Assembly: GCA_963281255.1 (NCBI GenBank)
Contig: OY725503.1
Span: 1,550,001-1,614,000, forward strand
From: Aphrocallistes beatrix
Lineage: Eukaryota > Porifera > Hexactinellida > Sceptrulophora > Aphrocallistidae
DNA length: 64,000 bases
Reading direction: 5' to 3'
The stretch's first letter is position 1, and every line of letters begins with the position of its first letter. The notes under the pieces were generated by a model, which saw nothing but the letters and a program-made list of their open reading frames with translations, made no database searches and was not told where the DNA came from. This document shows, in pieces, positions 34,518 through 44,251 of this stretch. A program made the translations under genes and the position numbers.

Positions 34518-37500
34518 AACATTAATCGAGTTTTAATAGTAAAGATATATATATATATATGTAACGAATTGATTGAAGAAACTGCCAGTCACAGAAAGCT
34601 GATTTTTGGCATGTAGGAGTCTTTTGGCTATGGCTCCAGTAAGTTCTGTGCTCAGACGAAAATGTCGGCTCATCATGGAATTATGATGTCATTGTCACAT
34701 TTTTAAAAGTTGAGCAATACAGTTATTCGTGCCTAACTCAGCCATTATGGGAGATAGAAGGCTGAAATTTTTAATAGAATGTGTTTATTCATATTCATCA
34801 CATATGATACAACCAACTATCATCAAAAAATGATGACTCATCATTCTGCTATGACGTCATCATTATGCATCAAAATTGAAAAATTCGTGCGATATCGATT
34901 ATAACAGTACGACCGACGTATTTAGAGATGTTAATACCCTTATTATTAATCAAAGTGACCCCAGGCGCCCAAAGGGCGCCTCCGGCGGACACAAAGTGTC
35001 CGCCAGCCGCGTAGCGCAAGCAAGCGACGCGCGCTTGTATATACTTACTTTTTAAACTCTTTAAAACTATACTTACTTTTAAAACTCGATTAATGTTTAT
35101 ATATTGCAGTGTGTTTGGAAATTATTGGCAGCGAATTAAATTAGGTGTAATTCAACATCTATGTGTTAAAGTTGATCACTTTTTTGAGGACAACTATTGA
35201 ATCGGGACTCCCTCTTGCAAAATATAATGGAGAAACTTATGTATTGCTAATAATTTATTTTTTTGACATTTCCTTCGACACATAACCGAATGTCTTTTCC
35301 CATGCCTAGACAAAATGGCTTTAAAAACCAGGATCAAATGTTTCTCATACCTCAAAATACCTTTTTGATGCGTAATGATGACGTCATAACAGAGCGATGA
35401 GCCATCATTTTTTGTTGATAGTTGCATTGTATGTGAGATATATTAATATACAGGGTGGCCCAATGAAATTGAGACAAATTTTGAAATATCATTTTTTTTA
35501 ATAATAAGAAGTGTAGTTTCTAGTTAACCATTAATTCTATTCAAAATGTCCCCCTTTGATTTCCTCACATCGTCGCAATCGTGGCTTAAATTGATCAATT
35601 CACCGATTAACTTTGGATATATCCAATATGTGCCAAGCACGGGTAATTTTTTCTCCAGATCTTCCAAACCTTTTGGTGATTCATATTACACTTCTTGCTC
35701 CAGCATGCCCCAAATCCCGTAGTTTACCATGACGTATACCATTAATACCATTACGGAGCTTTTGAACATGTCTATAGACTGTCGCTCGCGATATTCTAAG
35801 GTTCTCCACATGCTTCAACATCTCAGATGCATTTTGTCGACTTTTGATACTATATGCTTCGATAATCTTTCTCTTTGTTATCATTCTTTATTTCATTCAT
35901 ATTTACGCTAACAACTACAAATTTATATTGTACATACAGTAATTGATGTACTTTATATGAGTAAAACAATTGGAGGATATGGAGCATATAAAGGTATTAA
36001 TTAAAAAATAAAAATTGTCTCAATTTCATTGGGCCACCCTTGTAGACATTCTATTTAAATTTCAGCCTTTTATCACCGAATATACAGGGTGTCTCAAAAG
36101 TTTTTTCCGGTTGTACTAATACCCATAACTTGTAAACTATAGTATAGAAATCTTATATTATTTGCCAATATAATCTCCTCTAAGTTGGATACAAGAATTA
36201 ATTCGAGCAGGCATCCCTGAGATTAAATTCTCCAAAATCGACGGTGTGAGTCCATTCCAGATATTTTTCAGGTAATTAGCGAGCTCTGACAAGTTGGTGG
36301 CTGGTCTCTTCTTGTCAAGCTCTGCTTGAATAATCGCCCAAAGATTTTCAATGGGATTTAAATCTGGTGAATTGCTAGGCCAAATTCCTTTAGCCCAGTA
36401 CCCTGGAATATGATTGGAAAGCCAGGTTTGCGTCTTTTTGGCGGTGTGGGCAGGAGCCCCATCCTGCATAAAAATGGCCTCGGACATCAAGCGACACATT
36501 TTCCGTTCTGTCACTGGGCCTGTAGTTTTCCTTCTCTTCAAGGTAGGAAGGCAGGACTTCTCCAAAATTTCTTTTATATAGTATTCTGCATTTACAGATT
36601 GTTTGGGAGGAAGAAAATGGAGTTCCGAGATCCCAGTGCCACTCATCATCCCCCAGACCATGATTTTAGGCGGGAATTTAACTGTCTGAATAGGCTCAAT
36701 GTTTCGCGCATTCTGACTCCAAACCCGATCGTTCTGCCGATTTGTTGGATGGAAAAGTTCAAAAGAACTCTCATCACTAAAAAGAACCCTTTTCCAATCC
36801 TGTTCATCCCAAAATTTATGACTAAGGCAGAATTGTAGCCTCTGTTCCTTCTGTTTTTCCGACAATTTTGGCTGCGAAGGTCTTTTGTATGGCTTTGCTC
36901 CGATGGTATTCCTTAAATACCGATGTATAGTGTCTTTACTAACTCTCTGTGAATTTTTCGAAACGATACAAGCAAGTTTTCGTGTAGACTGCCAACGTTT
37001 GCCTAGAGATTTTCTAATAATGATTTTAGGAACGCGAGAAAGCCGTGTTGGACGCCCAGACCGAGGTTTGTCCGCCATGGATTTGCCTGATAAAATCCTC
37101 GTTTTCCAATTCCAAACAGTCTTAACTGTAACCCCTAAGGTCTGAGCAATCTGTTTCTGGCTAATACCAGATTCTAACATACCAATTGCACGTAATCTCT
37201 TACCAATTCTGGAATTTTGGACATCCATAATATAAACTATATATTGATGATGAAGTGAGGTCAAGAAAATCACGAGATGTTAACAAATACAATTGATTTG
37301 TATTTCATTCAAACATTATGACCGTTCAAGTTAAATATTATCAAAAAAGGGCGAGTTTAAATGCAAGCACTGATGTAAAAGGAATATTTTGATAAATTAT
37401 AAAACCGGAAAAAACTTTTGAGACACCCTGTAGATGAGTTAGTCGAAAAACTGAAACTTCTAATTTTAAAAAAGGTGACAATGACATTATTGTCACATTT

Positions 37501-40500
37501 TGTGTGCTTCCTATATTATTATATTGGATCTATGATCCAATTTAATAATATAGTACAGGGCCGTAGCAAATAGTGAGGTTGGTCAGGCTTCAATCTGACC
37601 AACTTTCAGAGCAAAGTCAAGTTGGTCAGGTTGGTCAGTTGATTTATCTTCAACCAAAAGTTTTCCAGTTCTGCTTATTATGAGCAAATTCTTCATTTTA
37701 GGTATCCTCACTATTAAAACTCGATTAATGTTTGTTTGTGTATATACAGTGGATATCGGTTATAAGAACACCGGTTATAAGAACATGTCGGTTATAAGAT
37801 CCATTTATTTGGGAACGGATTCTTTTCTATTCATTACTATTTAAACAGAACCGGTTATAAGAACATCAAATATCGGTTATAAGAACATTCTATCAATAAT
37901 TTCTACAACTATTAGTAGTCAAGTTCTCATTTTTTCATTCATACACAACCAATTTTGTAATTTCTGACTCCTGCATCTTCTACCTAGCTTACTTTTTCGA
38001 GCTTACTGCTATTTATTAGGTTAGGGACCAATCTTATAGCCGATAAAAAGAACAATATATGTTCTTATAACCGACATATCTGACTTCTTATGTCTGTTAT
38101 AAGAACATGTTCTTATTACCGAATTACTGTTATAAGAACACTTTTTTCAACTCCCAACGATGTTCTTATAACCGGTTTCCACTGTATATATATCAGGCCT
38201 GGGGTAATAGTAATACTATGTAATAGTAATTGTAATAGTAACGATTACATTTAGAAGTAATAGTAATAGTAATAGTGTTTTCAAAATAGGATGTAATAGT
38301 AATAGTAATAGTAATAGAACCTATTGTAATAGGAATTATCTATTACATTTCTATAACTTCGGACTGGCTTATCTCATTTGTCGTGAAGAAATAGGAAGTT
38401 GCTAAAAATAAATTTAATAATGTAAGATGATTATCGTTTTGCCTTTGTCGCTTACTTTTAAGCGCATTGTTTCATTTATAGGCATTCACATATGTATCAT
38501 ATAATATGTAGTTATTTCTATTTGGTAATTCACACGTATGATAAATTTAGCGGAATTAGTTATTTGCTTAGGTTAGATATTTTGTTTGTATGGGATAATC
38601 AATTAAATAATAAACTTCAAATATTCTGAATCTAGCAAAGTCTTAGTAATTGTCAAGAAATTTGTAATAGTAATAGTAATAAGTAATAGTAATAGTAATA
38701 GTGATAGTAATAGTAATATATTACATATAAACAAATGTAATTGTAATAGTAATAGTAATAGGAAAAAATATAAGTAATAGTAATAGTAATATATTACATT
38801 TCAAAGTAATTGACCCCAGGCCTGATATATATATTTATCTGTAACGAGTTGATTGAAGAAACTGCCAGGCACAGAAAGCTGTTTTTTGGCATGTGGGACT
38901 CTTTTGGCTATGGCTCCACCAAGTTCTGAGCTCAGAACAAAATGTCTACTCATCATGGAATTATGACGTCATTGTCACATTTTTAAAAGTTAAGCAATAC
39001 AGTTATTCAAGCATAACTCAGCAATTGTAGGAGATAGAAGGCTGAAATTTTAATAGAATCTGCATACTAAAATACCTCACATACGATGGAACTATCATAA
39101 AAAAATGAAGACTCATCGCTTTGTTATGACGTCATCATTACTCATCAAAATTTTAATAATTGATAAATTTGGTGATTTTTCGTGCGATATCTATTATAGC
39201 AGTAGGACAGACGTATTTAGAGATGTTATCTCCCATATAATTAATCAATGGTGACCTCAGGCGCCCAAAGGGCGCCACCAGGGGACACAAAGTTTCCGCC
39301 AGCTGCGCAGCACAAGCAAGCGAAGCGCGCTTGTATTAGTATGAACATCGAACAAACAATTAAATTATGTTTTCCGAATTGACTTCGTGTTCACATTGGA
39401 TTTTGATTTGTTTGAGTTTGTGTATAATTATATCAATTTATATAATAACAACCAAAAAATTTTTTTAACCTGAGTGTAGCTTCTTCAATTTATAACAATC
39501 TGACCAATAATTTTACCTTGATACGGGTAGTAGCACAGTAGTAGCACAGTAGTAGCACTGTACTAAAATGAGTGCTGATGTCCGGCCGTAAGTGGTGCAC
39601 AGACCAGAGTTTAGAAGATATCGACCTGAATTTTTTTGTGAAGCTGTGGACATATATGTAGATGTGCACCTCCTCAGACGATTTTCAATATATGCTAAAT
39701 CAGCATCATTACGTAGCATTTTGTGATTTCATTCTTTGCTTATTGCACAAAAACTAGAAGAGCTAGAAACTTGAGATTGGTAACACTGGTGAAGTATGAG
39801 GCCCTCTAAAACTTATTTCATTCCTAGATCCATCGGACCTCTGAACATTTTTTGGATATAAATTTTGTATCGTCATCATCCCTTAATTTTAATGATAAAT
39901 GCTTATTAGAGCTCAAATTTTAATAGTTTGAGATGAACAATAGTTCAATAAAGTGTTCAATATAGATATCTCCACAAAATAATGTTATTTAATTATGCTG
40001 AAGTCATCATGATGACACAGCCAAAGTTTCCTCCACAATTTTCATCCTGCAAACGTATGTGAGGGGCTTTTTATTATTAGTATTTTAAGTTTTTCGACTA
40101 TAACTCAACCATTTTTGGTGGTAGAAGGCTGAAATTTGATAGACCGTGTACATTAATATTCTTCACATATGATCCAACTATCTTCAAAAAATCATGACTC
40201 ATCACTCTGCTATGACTTCATTATTACGCATCAATGAGTGAAAAATTGACAAATAGTAAAATTTTTCATCAATGTGAAACTTGGGGCCAAAGGATGCCTT
40301 TGGAAGACACTTTGTATTCGCCAGCCGCGCAGTGCAAGTAAGCGAAGCGGCTGTATATAATAAAACACATTAATCGAGTTTTAATATTAAAGATATATAA
40401 GTATATGCCTTGAATTGATCCAAACATTTTTAAAAATTAATTATAATTATTAATATATTCAAGAATATTTTCGGGACGGAAATTGTTACCCTGAAGTGAT

Positions 40501-42390
40501 TATCTAATTTCAACAAAAAATTTTTTTCGAATACTAAACTTTTGCAAAAAATACCAAAAAAGGAATAGATAATTTTGCATTTGAAAATGTTAATTTTTTA
40601 CTTAAACTTCTTCAAACGGATATATTTTAAAGCTGAAAATTGTGAAGCCTTATTGATACTTGTATTTACTTATTTTTCCTCCTCTTCTGTCCTACTCGTT
40701 CAGAATCAAGATAAGAGTTGCATTTGTAAGTTATGGGGTTTTAAATGCAAACGCAAAAAACAATTTTTTTCCCTTAAAATAGCATAACTTCAAAATGTGC
40801 CGTTTACCTTGATTCTGACCCAGTAGAATAAAAGAACAGAAAAATGTGCTTCTTCTTCGACGATGACGTCATTGTCACCTTATCTTTTATTTTGCATTTC
40901 TAAGTTAGTCATAATTTATATTTGGTATCTTACAATAGCATGACCATTCTCTTACGCACGCCACCGGGTATATTTATTATGTATATATACACTAAGCGGA
41001 CAAAAGTATTTCAACACTTGATTTTTTCCCATACAAATAATACTAAAATGGGTCTATTCATGAAGAGGGTTACTTCTAAACGGTATGGGATACAGCTAAT
41101 CGGATTCCAGATTCGAATAATACGCATTCAAATTAGTCACAGGTTAATTTTTCTAATTAATCATTAATTCCTAACTTTTTGTAATTATCAATCAGTGCCA
41201 CATTATGCCAAATACACCCATTTTGACCACTATACATGATAGCAATGAATTAGCTATGGTGGCTCAGGCTGATAATATTGTTCATTGAGTTGAGTAATTT
41301 ATTAGTTATGTTCAACTATGACTAATTCGAATGTGTAGATTTCGAATCTGAAATCAGATATTTAGTATCTCTTAGAATTTGAACGTATTGCCCTTCATGA
41401 AAATATACAATTTAGTATTATTTGTATGGTAAAGAATCAAGTGTTGAAATACTTTCGTCCGCTTAGTGTATGTGCATTTTCCTGGAGCTATAGTTCAGTC
41501 TGCTGGCCTACAGATGAGCTTTATTAGTTGTAAGTTGTTATAGACGTCCACAAGGCTATTAATGTGAGTGTTTGTCAACCTGTGGCTCTCAATCCGTGTG
41601 CCGCGGCACATTAGTGTGTCTCAAATTGGTGTTAGGTGTGCATCAGAATATCCTCCTCCTTTTCGTTGGACCACAATTAATTATGCCTGAAAATTTTTAT
41701 AAGTATATTTAAAATTTTAGGTAATATGCTCTAACGTATAGGCAATTTCTTATTATTTTTATAGTGCATTTTTTATTTTATGAATTCTTGACTAATGAAT
41801 AATCCTAAGAAAAAGGTAGTAAGTAACGCAATCGACATCCAAGTGATCTGCAATGTTGTTGTATTTTTAAATCTCGGTTACCTACTCGTATTGAACAGGT
41901 ATCACAGAGGTTTTCACATCTTTTACACAGGCAAGACTTGCAACAAATATCACCTAAACCTCTATCGTTTTTAATTTCAGATATTATTGAGAATCTTCAA
42001 GTATTTCAAAATATTTTTGAAATTCCAAAGAGACCTAAGCTGAAAGATATTCAGGCGGAGCAAGTTACTTTCAAACCTGCTCTCCCGGAAGATATTATAA
42101 TAAATATTTACTTCTCTTCGTTTTATCTTGTTATTACAATATTCTATCTCTCGACAACTCCACATCGTCACCAGCTTCATAATACTAAGCCTATCGTATC
42201 TATCAGCCAACAAGAATCTCTGATCAATTCAGTACTAGATGGAGTTGGCGGTAAAGAGTTAGAGGTAATATTCCAAGGGGAAGGTAGTTGTGCTGTACCC
42301 CATGTTAAACAGCTGTTGAACTATGTCAGGATTTGTTTATTACATTGTCAGACCCTGTTTGACAAAATTAACTGCTTTGCAGATATTTGA
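25479..42390 (+). CDS. ROGDI: ROGDI-like leucine zipper protein, three exons with TE-filled introns
   Basis: Model: exon 1 25479-25925, exon 2 40704-40725, exon 3 41981-42390, giving about 292 aa (human ROGDI is 287). ROGDI-family proteins are linked to V-ATPase regulation, and loss in humans causes Kohlschuetter-Toenz syndrome. Exon 1 carries 'EYKWLLDAELPQALDDI', 'GTLHLEGNLIPRADLLIK' and 'SWKLHQITDASNQL', matching the family's N-terminal half. Exon 3 carries 'FKPALPEDIIINIYFSSFYL' and 'CAVPHVKQLLNYV..LFDKI', matching the C-terminal half. The ATG at 25479 has G at -3 and +4. Phases fit: exon 1 ends in phase 0, exon 2 ends in phase 1, exon 3 begins in phase 1. About five residues expected between exons 1 and 2 are absent, so another small exon or a shifted border is possible. 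Confidence 0.8.
26233..26660 (-). mobile_element. HelN copy H3a (3' hairpins missing)
   Basis: Inverted copy interrupted at a TTAA by the 107-bp MITE at 26337-26443. It is followed immediately by a forward 5' tip (26669-26696) and then by inverted copy H3b, an arrangement of abutting HelN ends. Confidence 0.75.
26337..26443. mobile_element. Tiny piggyBac-like MITE with GAAAGT/GAAAAT repeats
   Basis: CCCGCGG..GAGGG flanked by TTAA at 26333-26336 and 26444-26447. The intact HelN sequence at the same point reads 'ctattaaaatttcag' with one TTAA. The interior repeats 'GAAAGTGAAAATGAAAGT' twice. Confidence 0.8.
26699..27258 (-). mobile_element. HelN copy H3b, near full length
   Basis: Runs from CAAGCACGCTTCGCTTGC (3' hairpin, inverted) to 'ttttaatagtaagga' (5' TC end). 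It contains two TGACGTCA octamers. An AT microsatellite separates the 5' tip from the body. Confidence 0.8.
27448..28410 (-). mobile_element. HelN copy H4, split by a pogo-like MITE
   Basis: Body at 27448-27687 and 28197-28410. The GGCGCC hairpin is partly deleted. The extreme 5' tip is not found after the AT run. Confidence 0.75.
27688..28196. mobile_element. pogo/Tigger-like MITE (CAGTCGACTCTCGTTAA ends)
   Basis: Ends CAGTCGACTCTCGTTA and inverse, with TA at 27686-27687 and 28197-28198. Interior repeats 'taatacgaacacggataa' occur in both orientations. No transposase. Confidence 0.85.
28428..28813 (-). mobile_element. HelN copy H5 (5' part missing)
   Basis: Starts at CAAGCGAGCTTAGCTTGC and stops after 'cataattccatgat'. 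The loop of the GGCGCCC hairpin is TGC here instead of AAA/TTT, with the stem intact. Confidence 0.75.
28814..29502. other. ROGDI intron 1, unique part
   Basis: AT-rich intronic sequence without a recognisable element or coding frame. It ends in a microsatellite. Confidence 0.4.
29503..29552. repeat. Microsatellite (TC)n(TA)n
   Basis: 'ctctctct' run followed by 'atatat' run, abutting the TA-flanked element that follows. Confidence 0.9.
29555..30224. mobile_element. Palindromic TA-flanked MITE (GGGTGCTCCAAAAAAT ends)
   Basis: Ends GGGTGCTCCAAAAAAT and inverse, with TA at 29553-29554 and 30225-30226. The arms are inverted over almost the whole 670 bp ('tggggatggtttagtggtcg' on the left and its inverse on the right). 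A diverged arm lies at 40-160. Confidence 0.85.
30255..31106 (+). mobile_element. HelN copy H6, 5' fragment split by another element
   Basis: The 5' tip TCCTTACTATTAAAACTCG lies at 30255. The body restarts at about 31028 ('ctgtaacgaattgattg') and ends at 'gtcttttgg'. The 717-bp element at 30297-31013 lies between them. Confidence 0.75.
30297..31013. mobile_element. Element with repeated GGTGGATTCGCGAA ends
   Basis: Ends TGTAAATGCGAAACTGGTGG and inverse. Subterminal copies of 'GGTGGATTCGCGAA' and 'GTGCAAATGCGAAA' occur on both sides. No target duplication is visible at the borders. No transposase. The superfamily could not be assigned. Confidence 0.75.
31115..32267. other. ROGDI intron 1, unique part
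   Basis: Contains 'gggtcattccatctgaaatcg' at about 31322, which looks like the end of a decayed element, and otherwise long AT-rich sequence. Open frames here are short and show no recognisable product. Confidence 0.35.
32276..32657. mobile_element. hAT-type MITE, 8-bp duplication ATCTAAGG
   Basis: Ends CAGTGGCGTAACC and TTGCCCACCGCTG. The duplication ATCTAAGG lies at 32268-32275 and 32658-32665. It shares internal blocks with 7129-7600. Confidence 0.85.
33160..33292 (-). repeat. Foldback family fragment
   Basis: 'aaaacacttagaagtgcccc..gacctctgaaaatcacta..ttttaacaacggatatggg' matches part of an F1-type right arm. No termini. Confidence 0.65.
33834..33962 (-). mobile_element. Truncated pogo-like MITE (CAGTGGATATCGG family)
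   Basis: One end, 'ccgatatccactg' before TA, matches 37747-38184 and 57639-58089; the other end is missing. Just upstream (33750-33833) 'gagcacccctgct' looks like a hAT MITE end. Confidence 0.75.
33995..34545 (-). mobile_element. HelN copy H7, full length
   Basis: From CAAGCGCGCTTCGCTTGC to 'gttttaatagtaaaga'. Two TGACGTCA octamers. The second hairpin of the pair has lost base pairing (CTCCCTTCGGTCG). Its 5' end abuts the next copy head to head. Confidence 0.85.
34559..35037 (+). mobile_element. HelN copy H8 (5' tip missing)
   Basis: Forward copy starting at 'gtaacgaattgattgaag' and ending GCGCGCTTG. Both hairpins are intact. Confidence 0.85.
35451..36042 (-). mobile_element. Deleted Tc1/mariner element (CAGGGTGGCCC ends)
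   Basis: Ends CAGGGTGGCCCAATGAAATT and near-inverse (one extra base), with TA on each side. A 67-codon frame at 35681-35884 (-) contains 'RISRATVYRHVQKLRNG', a helix-turn-helix as in transposase N-termini. The catalytic part is gone. Confidence 0.8.
36085..37430 (-). mobile_element. Complete Tc1-like (DD37E) transposon, 1346 bp
   Basis: Terminal inverted repeats CAGGGTGTCTCAAAAGTTTT (27 bp identical, continuing TTCCGGT), with TA at 36083-36084 and 37431-37432. It contains one uninterrupted transposase gene. Perfect ends and an open gene mark it as a recent and possibly active insertion. Confidence 0.95.
36158..37228 (-). CDS. Tc1-like transposase, DD37E, intact
   Basis: Encodes 356 aa from the ATG at 37228 (an in-frame ATG at 37273 would add 15). 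It cuts and pastes its own element at TA. N-terminal helix-turn-helix pairs: 'KQIAQTLGVTVKTVWNW' and 'VSKDTIHRYLRNTIG', joined by the basic 'KPRSGRPTRLSR' linker. The catalytic triad is Asp in 'LFSDESSFELF', Asp in 'FMQDGAPAHTA' and Glu in 'NSPDLNPIENLWAI'; the last two are separated by 37 residues. That spacing is known from the ITmD37E and TRT groups of Tc1-related elements. The length is normal for the superfamily and there are no stops. Codon use looks less AT-rich than the surrounding DNA. The later ATG is preferred because family proteins begin close to the first helix. Confidence 0.95.
   Translation of the reverse strand: MDVQNSRIGKRLRAIGMLESGISQKQIAQTLGVTVKTVWNWKTRILSGKSMADKPRSGRPTRLSRVPKIIIRKSLGKRWQSTRKLACIVSKNSQRVSKDTIHRYLRNTIGAKPYKRPSQPKLSEKQKEQRLQFCLSHKFWDEQDWKRVLFSDESSFELFHPTNRQNDRVWSQNARNIEPIQTVKFPPKIMVWGMMSGTGISELHFLPPKQSVNAEYYIKEILEKSCLPTLKRRKTTGPVTERKMCRLMSEAIFMQDGAPAHTAKKTQTWLSNHIPGYWAKGIWPSNSPDLNPIENLWAIIQAELDKKRPATNLSELANYLKNIWNGLTPSILENLISGMPARINSCIQLRGDYIGK
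37556..37650. repeat. Fragment of a TACAGGGC-type MITE
   Basis: TA followed by CAGGGCCGTAGC and 'ttggtcaggttggtcag' repeats. Similar to 45168-45322. The right end is unclear. Confidence 0.4.
37747..38184. mobile_element. pogo-like MITE (CAGTGGATATCGGTTATAAG)
   Basis: TA at 37745-37746 and 38185-38186. 'GGTTATAAGAACA' is repeated many times in both orientations. Full relative, inverted, at 57639-58089. Confidence 0.85.
38194..38824. mobile_element. hAT derivative (CAGGCCTGGGGT ends), short form
   Basis: Ends CAGGCCTGGGGT and ACCCCAGGCCTG (one T/A variant), with an 8-bp ATATATAT duplication. 'aatagt' hexamer tracts form the inner ends. It lacks the transposase piece retained by the relative at 51225-51935. 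Confidence 0.85.
39334..40074. other. ROGDI intron 1, unique part with a 3-unit minisatellite
   Basis: An 11-bp unit 'gtagtagcaca' is repeated three times at 39527-39558. No other feature is recognised. Confidence 0.5.
40075..40353 (+). mobile_element. HelN copy H11, 3' half, degraded
   Basis: Hairpin stems have decayed ('ggatgcctttggaagacactttgtattcgcc'). An inverted 5' tip of another copy follows at 40363-40394, and an internal HelN piece with TGACGTCA lies at 40856-40915. Confidence 0.65.
40704..40725 (+). CDS. ROGDI: ROGDI microexon (22 nt), predicted
   Basis: Preceded by a long pyrimidine tract (about 40671-40701) and CAG, followed by GTAAGT. It encodes NQDKSCI plus one base, aligning with the 'S-R-D-Q-S' region of the family. 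Entry phase 0 and exit phase 1 match exons 1 and 3. The upstream frame is open through the tract, so an earlier acceptor cannot be excluded. Confidence 0.55.
40990..41468. mobile_element. Palindromic TA-flanked MITE in ROGDI intron 2
   Basis: Ends CACTAAGCGGACAAAAGTAT and near-inverse, TA at 40988-40989 and 41469-41470. The arms continue 'caacacttgatt' on both sides. The later 'gtgccgcggcacattag' at about 41600 looks like a hAT MITE end. Confidence 0.85.
41981..42390 (+). CDS. ROGDI: ROGDI exon 3 (terminal)
   Basis: Acceptor 'ctatcgtttttaatttcag' at 41962-41980, with a possible branch site 'cacctaaac'. It encodes the C-terminal 136 residues and stops at TGA 42388-42390. The frame is open further upstream, but the acceptor and the phase favour this border. 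Confidence 0.75.
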
Positions 42391-43844
42391 GTATTATTTT
42401 TGATACGACTGTATCTAGGTTTAGGTAACGTTCAATATATGTGAAAAATTACATTTAATATAAATTATTGAATTATTGAATCATTTATTGTAGACTATAG
42501 ATATGCATTAATATTTATTTCAAAATACAGTCAGCTCCAATTATAACTGGAGCACTGTTTAATCAGGGCTACCGTAATTGGGACACGTCTCCAGGAACGG
42601 AATGGTTCCCACACATATAAAGTAATACAAATTTCATCAGATAAATAGGCCCGATATCAGGGCCCGATGTATCCAGATTAAGTGGAGTCACCGGTATATG
42701 ATTGAAGGTAATTAATAAAATTATTAAGTATCCGGTTTCTCGAATTTATATGCTGTATGACATGTCGAATATCCAAAAGAGTAATTCTGTTTTCCATCTA
42801 GAAATCAAAAAGTATACTTCCAAATTTCAATTCTTTTATTTTGGGTCATAAGTCCTATATACTTGTAATATTAGAACTGGTGCACAGCTCTAAATTGAGT
42901 GTTGCTGTCTGGCAGGCCTGATGAAGATAAAATTTTAAATGGAATAATATTTTGAAATTTATGCTTAATAATTATCCCTTCGATTTCCAAAATCTTTATT
43001 TACTTAACTACAAGGCTGTTTAGCATACCATGAATGACTGATTCGTTCAATTCCGGGTACCTGTGGAGTATACAATGTTTTCTTCCCCGATCACTTCACT
43101 GTTATCCACTCATGAATTTTACTATAATTTCGACCTCGTAGCTCCACTCAGAAACCCCAGGGTCTTCTGAGTGGAGCTACTAGATAGAGGTCATAAAAGC
43201 CAACCTAAATGGTTACTTGATGGTATATTTGTAGAGAGGATTGAGAGGAAGTCGCAATAAACAGGCCTAACAACTAAAAGCTACCACCAGTGAAATGCTA
43301 TCACATATTTTCCAAATCTGGGTATATGCTCCTTGCCAAAATCATCAAGTTGCTACCCTTATTCTCCCCTGATGGTACCAACTAACCCTCTGACTCATGA
43401 ACTACTAAACTTATCTAATTAAAGAATCTTAAATTTTACAATTGCATTTATTCACATGTTCTATCCATTCTACGGAGAAAATTATAGATCAATTAAATGA
43501 AGGACTGGTGGCGTCCCAGCTCTGGTCTTGCAACTTGGGTCCATTCTGCTTATTGATATCGCGTAATCCGTTGAAGTTAGGCATGGAAAATGTATTATTT
43601 TGTAATAGGAAGTCGTATTTTGAAGCACATTAGTAAAATTAGAATATGAGTTTTATGGTTTTCATTTCTATATGATCTCCCCTTAAACCATTAACTTCAT
43701 TGAATAGCCCTGAAGAATTAAACATGATATCTAAAGATAATATCCATTATCAAAATGTGATGCGTTATCGTTTTACACATTCTAATGTCTTACTATCACG
43801 GTTTTCATGATATGGTTTCAATTTGTAAATTGAAAAATTCCAAC
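42391..43844. other. Intergenic 3' of ROGDI
   Basis: No canonical AATAAA close to the stop; AT-rich variants occur at 42450-42480. Around 43135-43190 there is a short inverted pair ('cgacctcgtagctccactcagaa' and 'ctgagtggagctactagatagaggtc'). No gene recognised. Confidence 0.4.
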
Positions 43845-44031
43845 GTTCTATCGCTATTGGATTGTTTTCCATTTTTTGCAGAGGTGTGAAAATTCGCTTA
43901 GATCTTCGAACTTAATCATAGATTCATCATTTGACACACTTGCCAATTTTCGTATTTCTACGACTAACCATTTCTTCAATCAATTCGGACAAACAAACAA
44001 ACAAAAAATCCGAGCGTTTTAATATATAAGA
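43845..44031 (-). mobile_element. Helitron-like family 2, 5' part
   Basis: Inverted relative of 192-345; the 5' tip reads TCTTATATATTAAAACGCTC on the minus strand, then 'GTTTGTTTGTCCGAATTGATTGAAG'. The inner 'GAATTGATTGAAGAAA' is shared with HelN, so the two families are related. Confidence 0.55.
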
Positions 44032-44251
44032 TGTCTAACAAAATTAGTTTTAACTCAATTTGTGAATTCACTAACAAAATTAGTGAAAAGACTAATAAAA
44101 CTAATGAGAAGAATGACAAAAATTGATACAAACTTGCCGAAGATTGACAAAAACTGATATGATTAATTGTTCGACTACACTAGTATTTAGATTAATACAA
44201 TTGTTTATAAGCAATTGGTAGGACATTCAATAAGTTCCAGGTCCAATTCTA

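Larger units (their letters stand above)
35362..37495 (-). mobile_element. HelN copy H9 hosting two TA-inserted transposons
   Basis: Pieces at 35362-35450, 36043-36084 and 37431-37495 read continuously as inverted HelN once the elements 35451-36042 and 36085-37430 are removed. Both inserted at TA. Confidence 0.75.
37705..39333 (+). mobile_element. HelN copy H10, split by a pogo MITE and a hAT derivative
   Basis: The 5' tip is at 37705-37746 (TCCTCACTATTAAAACTCG). The body runs from about 38836 to the terminal GCGCGCTTG at 39333. Both insertions sit in the AT-rich spacer that follows the 5' tip. Two TGACGTCA octamers. Confidence 0.8.

Noticed and set aside
34930..35037. Hairpin-rich G/C block as a possible CRISPR-like array or RNA gene
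   Set aside because: The repeats are the 3' hairpins of separate HelN copies; there are no regular spacers and no conserved promoter.
38220..38800. aatagt hexamer tracts as telomere-like repeats
   Set aside because: They are the inner ends of a hAT derivative with defined termini and recur inside the gypsy element.
40575..40787. 70-codon plus-strand frame as a separate gene
   Set aside because: Its centre is the pyrimidine tract and microexon of ROGDI; the rest has no motif and ends at once.
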